Source of the DNA: Alloyangia mangrovi
GTDB taxonomy: Bacteria; Pseudomonadota; Alphaproteobacteria; Rhodobacterales; Rhodobacteraceae
Assembly: GCF_002300555.2 (NCBI RefSeq)
Contig: NZ_NTHN02000047.1
Coordinates: 1 to 44,593, forward strand
Length of the DNA: 44,593 bases
Direction: 5' to 3'
Position numbers and translations under genes: made by a program. Of this stretch, positions 39,957 through 44,593 are shown piece after piece; position 1 is the stretch's first letter, and each line of letters starts with the position of its first letter. The notes beneath the pieces were generated by a model, which was not told the DNA's origin, ran no database searches, and was given only the letters and a program-made list of their open reading frames with translations.

Positions 39957-40171
39957 GACTTGGTCCGTGAGTGGACACGACAGGGAGCTCGCGTCGCCTT
40001 CAATCGGCTTCGAAAATTCCGGCCGACAAGGAAAGGCTAACACAACCCTGGGGCATGTGTCGAGAAATTCACACCAATAGGTTGTGCATCTTGGGGGGAG
40101 CGCGCCGGAGCCTCGGAGGGCACGGTCTGCGGGGCTGCGCATGGTTCGCGGATGTGCGGACCAGCCCTCGC

Positions 40172-40193
40172 GAAAACGGGCCCGCGGGCCCGT
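40172..40193 (-). terminator. Intrinsic terminator of the J-domain gene
   Basis: An 18-bp palindrome, ACGGGCCCG / CGGGCCCGT (40176-40193), is followed on the minus strand by a short T run (40175-40172). It begins 3 bp past the stop codon. Confidence 0.7.
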
Positions 40194-40196
40194 AAA

Positions 40197-40824
40197 TCAC
40201 TTGAAGTTCCGGCTGTCCTTGATCTGGTCCCAGGCCCAGACAACTTCCTGCAGCTGCTCTTCCTGAGAGCGGTCGCCGCCGTTCATGTCCGGGTGCAGCA
40301 CCTTGATCAGCTTCTTGTAGGCCTTGCGCACGTCGGCCTTGGTCTCGGCGCTCTCGACCTCGAGGATCTCGAGTGCGCGCTTCTCGGTCGGGGGCAGGCG
40401 GCGACCGCCGCCCGGCGCCTTGCGGCCGGGGTTGCGCGTGGCGTTGTCACCCAGCACCTGATGCGCGTCCTCGATGCCGAGACGGGCCCAGGCCCGCTGC
40501 TCGGGGTCGCGGTAATCCTTGGTCTTGCGCTCCCACACCTTGTCCGACGTGGCCTGAGCGTTCATCTCGGCCTCGGTCTTGCCGTGGAAGAAGTTCCACT
40601 GGTTGTTGTACTCGCGCACGTGGTCCTTGCAGAACCACTTGAATTCATCGAGCACATCCGGCGCTTTCGGCGCACGGAATTTGCCCGGCTCCTCGCAGCC
40701 CTCGTGCTCGCACACGCGGGTAGAGGTTTCCTGTTCACCGGTCATGCCGCGCCGTCCGCGCGGATTTTTTTTTCTTAGCCGACTTAATCGACATGTCGAA
40801 ACCGAAGGGGTCGGGTCTGCTCAT
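40197..40824 (-). CDS. J-domain (DnaJ-like) protein, frame broken at a T9 run
   Basis: The C-terminal J-domain (about the last 65 residues) has EILEVESAETKADVRKAYKK, LIKVLHPDMNGG and a closing QLQEVVWAWDQIKDSR. The N-terminal part has a CEHEGCEEPGKFRAP segment with cysteines and a CKDHVREYN segment. The true start is at 40824 (MSRPDPFGFDMSIKSAKKK), preceded by AAGGTGAG, but nine T on the plus strand at 40765-40773 put it out of frame with the rest. With eight, the protein runs KKKNPRGRRGMTGEQETSTR, which looks natural. In the present frame only 182 residues from the ATG at 40745 are continuous. A BolA gene diverges from it. Confidence 0.85.
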
Positions 40825-40896
40825 GGTCTCACCTTTTCGACTCGGACGAGGGAGTTTAGACAATCCTGACCGAGTTTGAAGAGGCAGGAGCCAAAA

Positions 40897-41154
40897 ATGT
40901 CGCGAGCGAACGAGATCGAAACCCGGCTGCGAGCGGCCTTTGATCCCTCGGAACTGGAGGTTCTCGACGAAAGTCAAAAGCATGTGGGGCACGCCGGCTA
41001 CCAGGCGGGCGGCGAGAGCCATTTTCACGTGCGCATGCGGGCGGCGGATCTGGCCGACATGAGCCGCATCCAGAGACACCGCGCCGTGCATGCGGCGCTG
41101 GGAAGCGAGCTTGTCGGCGCGATTCACGCGCTGTCGCTCGATCTGCAGGGCTGA
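40897..41154 (+). CDS. bolA: BolA-family protein
   Basis: An 85-residue BolA/IbaG-fold protein: helical N-terminus (IETRLRAAFDPSELEVLDES), HFHVRMRAADL and RHRAVHAALGSEL near the C-terminus. BolA proteins pair with monothiol glutaredoxins in iron-sulfur or iron sensing. AGGAG precedes the ATG at 40897. The gene is divergent from the J-domain gene with 72 bp between the starts. Confidence 0.92.
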   Translation: MSRANEIETRLRAAFDPSELEVLDESQKHVGHAGYQAGGESHFHVRMRAADLADMSRIQRHRAVHAALGSELVGAIHALSLDLQG

Positions 41155-41179
41155 GCCGCGCGCGCCCGGCCGGGCCGGG

Positions 41180-41596
41180 TCAGATCACCTTGTCGGCGTC
41201 GCTCTTGGCGGGACCGTCGGGAGAGGCCTCCTCCGGGACGGAGTCGGGGGAAACCCGCTCCGGCGCGGTCACCTCCGGCTCGGCGCGCAGGGGCGGGACC
41301 GGTGGCGGCGCAACCGGGGCCACCACCGGCTCATGCCGGAAGGGCGTGACCGCCGCGGCCTGCGGCACCGGTCGGCGGAACACCAGCAGCGTGCGCCAGA
41401 CCGTCTGCGTCGAGGTCAGACCGCTGCGCTCCTCGCTGGGCAGGATGTCGGCGCGGATGTATTCCCAGCCCTGTTCGGCCATCTCGTTGAGTAGCCGCGA
41501 CATGGAGACGGCGAAACGACCCTCGGGGCCCTTTGCGGCCTTGGCCTTCTCGCCCTTGGTCGGGGCGGGGATCACCTTGTATTCGTGGGTTTTCAT
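41180..41596 (-). CDS. DUF4177-domain protein
   Basis: A 138-residue protein. The first 75 residues fit DUF4177: MKTHEYKVIPAP at the start and LLNEMAEQGWEYIRADILPS in the middle. The C-terminal half is proline- and glutamate-rich and probably disordered. The function of the family is unknown. It converges on bolA with 25 bp between stops. Confidence 0.8.
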   Translation of the reverse strand: MKTHEYKVIPAPTKGEKAKAAKGPEGRFAVSMSRLLNEMAEQGWEYIRADILPSEERSGLTSTQTVWRTLLVFRRPVPQAAAVTPFRHEPVVAPVAPPPVPPLRAEPEVTAPERVSPDSVPEEASPDGPAKSDADKVI

Positions 41597-41884
41597 CTTG
41601 GCGCGCCCCTTTCCCGTTTCGCTGAACCGCTTTGGTTAACAATTGGGTAAGGCCCGGGAGGCAGCAAGTAAAGACCGGGAGCGCGCCGAAGCCCGTCTCC
41701 CGGTTGCGTCATGAAATCGGGACCAAAAACCCGAAACAAATGACTTTACCCGTGGTCCCGATCAATCTTGGGAGCGGAACCGGCGCCTCACGGAGCACCG
41801 GCACCCCTCTAGCTAAGACCGATTTTGGCGAGGAAAAGGGGGGACGCTGAAATTGCAACCGTGGCGATAAATTCTTGTGTTTAC
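41597..41884. other. 288-bp gap between BenE (corrected end) and DUF4177
   Basis: I see no gene here. It contains a 10-bp inverted repeat, ATCGGGACCA (41716-41725) / TGGTCCCGAT (41753-41762), with a 27-base loop, and the promoter region of the DUF4177 gene. In the uncorrected BenE frame part of it would be translated. Confidence 0.5.
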
Positions 41885-43061
41885 TCACCTCTTCCATGAC
41901 CGCACGGCCAGCACCAGCCCCCCCGAGCGCCAGTCCCCAGACCGCCGCGCCGAGCCCCCAGAGGGTGATCCCCGAAGCAGTCACGAGGAAGGTTACCGCG
42001 GCGCCCTCGCGGCTCTCCTCGGTCTGCAGCGCGCCGCTGGCCGAGGTCGCGAAGACCGGCAGCAGCGCCACGCCGGCGAGCACCTGCAGCGTCATCGGCG
42101 GGGCAAGTGCGGCGACCGCGGTCACCGCCACGGCGAAGAGCCCGAAAAGACTGTAGAAAACCCCCGCGATCACCGCCGACCAGTAGCGGCGGGACGGGTC
42201 GGGGTGGCTGTCGGCGTTGGCGCACATGCTCGCGGTGATCGCCGCGAGGCAGGTGGCCGGGTTGCCGAAGGGTGCGGTCAGCAGCGAGATCCCGCCGACC
42301 CCCGCGAGCAGCGGGCCGGGCGGCGGCGTGTAGCCGAAGCTGCGCAGCACCGCGACGGCGGGGATGTTCTGCGTCGCCATGGTGACGACGAAGAGCGGGA
42401 CGCCGAGGCCCAGGATCGCCTCGGGCGAGAACACCGGGGTGACCCAGACCGGGTGGCTCATCCAGCCGCCGGAAATGGGCAGCGAGAAGTCATGCGCCCA
42501 GAGCGTCACCCCAAGTGCCGCCAGCACCGCGGCGGGCACGGCGAGGATGCGTTTCACCCGCCCGACCACGAACCAGCTCAGCAGGATCGGCAGGGACACC
42601 TCGGGCGCCTCGGCCAGCCCGCGGAAGGGCGCCATGCAGAGCCCCGCCAGCACCCCCGCGAGCATGGCCTGCGCCAGTGCCGTCGGCACCGAGGTCACCA
42701 GCCGCGCCAGCGCCGGCCAGAGGCCTGCCAGCGTGATCAGCCCGCCCGCCACGATGAAGGCCGCCACCGCCCCGGCAAAGCCGTCGGCCAGCGGCTGCGA
42801 GGCGGCGAGCAGCGCCACGGCTGGGGTCGACCAGGCGCAGGAGATGGGCTCGCGCCGCCACCAGGCCAGCACGATGCCGGCGATCGCCATGGAGATCGCC
42901 GCTGCCGCCAGCCCGGCGCCGGCCTGCTCGGGGCTCGCGCCCACCGCCGTCAGCCCCTGCAGCACAATGGGGAAGGAACTGAACACCCCGACGATCGCCA
43001 CCATGGCCCCGGTTGTCACGTTCTGCAGGTCGGGCCCGGGTCGTCTGGGGGGTCGTGACAT
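41885..43061 (-). CDS. BenE-family benzoate/proton symporter, with an apparent frameshift near the C-terminus
   Basis: A membrane transporter with about 12 hydrophobic segments that belongs to the BenE family (NCS2-like fold), probably importing benzoate or related aromatic acids. Family segments include AWSTPAVALLAASQPL and APFGNPATCLAAITASMC. In the raw frame it continues to 41709 with about 60 residues of non-membrane, unrelated sequence. A C7 run on the plus strand at 41918-41924 precedes this. With one base fewer, the last helix ends ALGGLVLAVRSWKR and stops at 41885, giving about 392 residues, the usual family length. The start at 43061 begins MSRPPRRPGPD. Confidence 0.85.
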
Positions 43062-43164
43062 GATTGGTCCTTAACGTTGCGTCTGCATCGGCTTAGGCAG
43101 GGCGCCGCCGAATGGCAAGCCGGGGGCTGGGTTGCATCCGTCACCGCTCATCGAATAGTAGGTA

Positions 43165-43179
43165 CGTTATAACATAACG
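43165..43179. promoter_or_regulatory. Zur-like box upstream of the COG0523 GTPase
   Basis: CGTTAT-AAC-ATAACG is a perfect inverted repeat. It closely matches Zur operators of the GTTATAnnATAAC type. It lies over the likely transcription start; a possible promoter is TTGCAT (43132-43137) with TAGTAG (43156-43161). The gene ATG is at 43198. Confidence 0.8.
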
Positions 43180-43197
43180 AATCAGGAGCGCCCGCCC

Positions 43198-44418
43198 ATG
43201 TCCACTTCTGCCGCCAATCCACGCCTTCCCGTTACTGTCCTTTCGGGCTTTCTCGGGGCGGGAAAGACCACGCTGTTGAGCCACGTGCTGAACAACCGCG
43301 AGGGCCGCCGCGTCGCGGTCATCGTCAACGACATGTCCGAGGTGAACATCGACGCAGACCTCATCCGCGACGGCGGGGTGGAGCTGTCGCAGACTGAGGA
43401 GACGCTGGTCGAGATGACCAATGGCTGCATCTGTTGCACCCTGCGCGACGACCTGCTGACCGAGGTCCGCCGCCTCGCCGCCGAGAAGCGCTTCGATTAC
43501 CTCTTGATCGAAAGTACCGGGATTTCCGAGCCGCTGCCAGTCGCCGCCACCTTCGAGTTCCGCGACGAGGCGGGGGAGAGCCTGTTGGACATCGCCCGGC
43601 TCGACACGATGGTGACCGTCGTGGATGCCGCCAATTTGCTGCGCGATTATTCCAGCCACGATTTCCTGGCCGACCGGGGCGAGAGCCTCGGCGCGACGGA
43701 TGAGCGCACGCTGGTGGACCTGCTGGTCGATCAGATCGAGTTCGCCGACGTGGTGGTGCTCAACAAGGTCTCGACCGCAGGGCAAGATGCGCGGGATGCG
43801 GCACGGCTGATCATCACTTCGCTCAACCCGGATGCCGAGATCGTCGAGGCCGATTTCGGCCGGGTCGATCCAGGCCGCATCATGGGCACCGGGCTCTTCG
43901 ATTTCGAAACAGCGCATGGGCACCCGCTCTGGGCCAAGGAGCTCTACGGCTTTGCGAACCACGTGCCCGAGACCGAGGAATACGGCGTCTCGTCCTTCGT
44001 CTATCGCGCGCGCAGGCCGTTCGTGCCCGAGAAGATCCACGCGGTTCTGAACGGGCCGCTGCCGGGGGTGATCCGCGCCAAGGGGCACTTCTGGATCGCC
44101 ACGCGGCCCGATTGGCTGGCGGAGTTCTCGCTCGCCGGGGCACTCAGCTCGGTGCGCCCGATGGGCCGCTGGTGGGCCAGTGTTCCGCCCGAGCGGAGGC
44201 CCGGCCACGACGCCTTCCGCGACTACCTCGCGCAGCACTGGGCCGAGCCCTTCGGCGACCGGAGGCAAGAGCTGGTGTTCATCGGCGCGGGCTTCGATCG
44301 GGCGGCGATCACCGCGGCGCTCGATGCGGCGCTGGTGTCCGAAGAGCGCTACCAGCCCGCGCTCTGGAAGGAGCTGGCCGATCCCTTCCCAGCGTGGCGC
44401 GAGGCGCAGGCGGCATGA
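43198..44418 (+). CDS. COG0523 (CobW/ZigA-like) metallochaperone GTPase
   Basis: A 406-residue G3E-family GTPase. Walker A is GFLGAGKTT (residues 17-25), the metal-binding CXCC motif is GCICC (Cys77, Cys79, Cys80), and NKVS stands in for NKxD. The C-terminal CobW domain follows from about residue 265. The Zur-like box upstream places it in the zinc-limitation group (ZigA/ZNG1-like), which delivers zinc to client proteins, and not in the cobalamin group. Its stop overlaps the start of the next gene (ATGA). Confidence 0.92.
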   Translation: MSTSAANPRLPVTVLSGFLGAGKTTLLSHVLNNREGRRVAVIVNDMSEVNIDADLIRDGGVELSQTEETLVEMTNGCICCTLRDDLLTEVRRLAAEKRFDYLLIESTGISEPLPVAATFEFRDEAGESLLDIARLDTMVTVVDAANLLRDYSSHDFLADRGESLGATDERTLVDLLVDQIEFADVVVLNKVSTAGQDARDAARLIITSLNPDAEIVEADFGRVDPGRIMGTGLFDFETAHGHPLWAKELYGFANHVPETEEYGVSSFVYRARRPFVPEKIHAVLNGPLPGVIRAKGHFWIATRPDWLAEFSLAGALSSVRPMGRWWASVPPERRPGHDAFRDYLAQHWAEPFGDRRQELVFIGAGFDRAAITAALDAALVSEERYQPALWKELADPFPAWREAQAA

Positions 44419-44593
44419 GCGCAGGGGTGCGGCGCAACCTCGGGGCAATGCCCACCCGGCGTCGCGAGGGGGATGTCATGTCGGCCTATGACCGGCTGCC
44501 GCCCGAGCTGCGCGCCTGGCTGGCGCAGGCGGCGCTGCCCTGGTCGCCGCGTTCGGCCCTGCGCGCTTGGCGCGGGGCGCTGGTCCGCACGGG
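44415..44593 (+). CDS. DUF6525-like small protein (N-terminal part)
   Basis: The ATG at 44415 overlaps the GTPase stop by 4 bp and the frame runs off the right edge after 59 residues. The visible part has [20 protein letters not shown] and [20 protein letters not shown], which resembles the short DUF6525 family that often follows COG0523 genes in Rhodobacterales. Function unknown. It is probably co-regulated by Zur. Confidence 0.65.
   Translation, partial: MSAGVRRNLGAMPTRRREGDVMSAYDRLPPELRAWLAQAALPWSPRSALRAWRGALVRT

Noticed and set aside
39971-40195. 74-codon open frame downstream of msrB
   Set aside because: No ribosome-binding site, no family resemblance and it runs through the J-domain gene terminator palindrome.
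41709-41884. C-terminal extension of BenE in the raw frame
   Set aside because: Sequence after the C7 run is unlike the family, and one base fewer gives the normal family end at 41885.
1-44593. CRISPR arrays, rRNA and tRNA genes, prophage or plasmid functions
   Set aside because: I looked for regular spaced repeats, conserved RNA cores, integrases and replication genes and found none.

Overview
The window looks like chromosomal DNA of an alphaproteobacterium of the order Rhodobacterales (Roseobacter group or a close relative). The evidence is the high GC content, a CobNST-type cobaltochelatase (CobS, CobT), a SAM-II riboswitch upstream of metZ, a CarD/FdxA/Hsp15/SUV3-like helicase block, and several small families that are common in this order. 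I cannot fix the genus. I see no rRNA, tRNA, CRISPR array, prophage or insertion sequence; this is mostly core or housekeeping DNA.

Layout. 1-4.7 kb: divergent LysR regulator and LysE/ArgO exporter, an EamA transporter, an exported nuclease, small proteins, an exported glutathione peroxidase and a DksA-like zinc protein. 4.7-9.0 kb: oligoendopeptidase F and an Orn/Lys/Arg decarboxylase. 9.2-13.1 kb: a minus-strand operon of SCP2 protein, alpha/beta hydrolase, MBL-fold exonuclease and ATP-dependent DNA ligase. 13.2-18.5 kb: TPR protein, SUV3-like helicase, Hsp15, FdxA and CarD. 18.5-22.0 kb: NADH dehydrogenase-like flavoprotein and a KefB-type antiporter. 22.1-26.7 kb: promoter, SAM-II riboswitch, terminator and metZ, then folE2, a small protein and TrkH. 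26.7-31.3 kb: a D-lactate dehydrogenase-like FAD oxidase, a ClC transporter, the ohr/ohrR pair and a DUF427 protein. 31.4-37.6 kb: M24 aminopeptidase, cobT, a small exported protein, a racemase-like protein and cobS. 37.8-39.8 kb: ECF sigma factor, anti-sigma factor and exported MsrB. 40.2-44.6 kb: J-domain protein, BolA, DUF4177, BenE transporter, Zur-box/COG0523 GTPase and the start of a DUF6525 protein.

Regulation readable from the sequence includes the SAM-II riboswitch with an adjacent intrinsic terminator, two OhrR operators placed inside the ohr and ohrR promoters (ohrR is probably leaderless), a Zur-like box over the COG0523 promoter, and several strong terminators between convergent genes.

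Two unusual patterns stand out. First, all four coding homopolymers of seven or more bases that I found coincide with a +1 frame problem (N-terminus of the NADH dehydrogenase, Xaa-Pro aminopeptidase, J-domain protein, BenE). Sequencing overcalls are the simplest explanation; slippage-based variation is the alternative. Second, four copies of an intergenic repeat (core TTCTTCTAGGN3AAATATCCCGGGG plus a GAGGGGC-type hairpin) lie in gaps between co-directional genes, and two of them form one long inverted repeat downstream of cobT.
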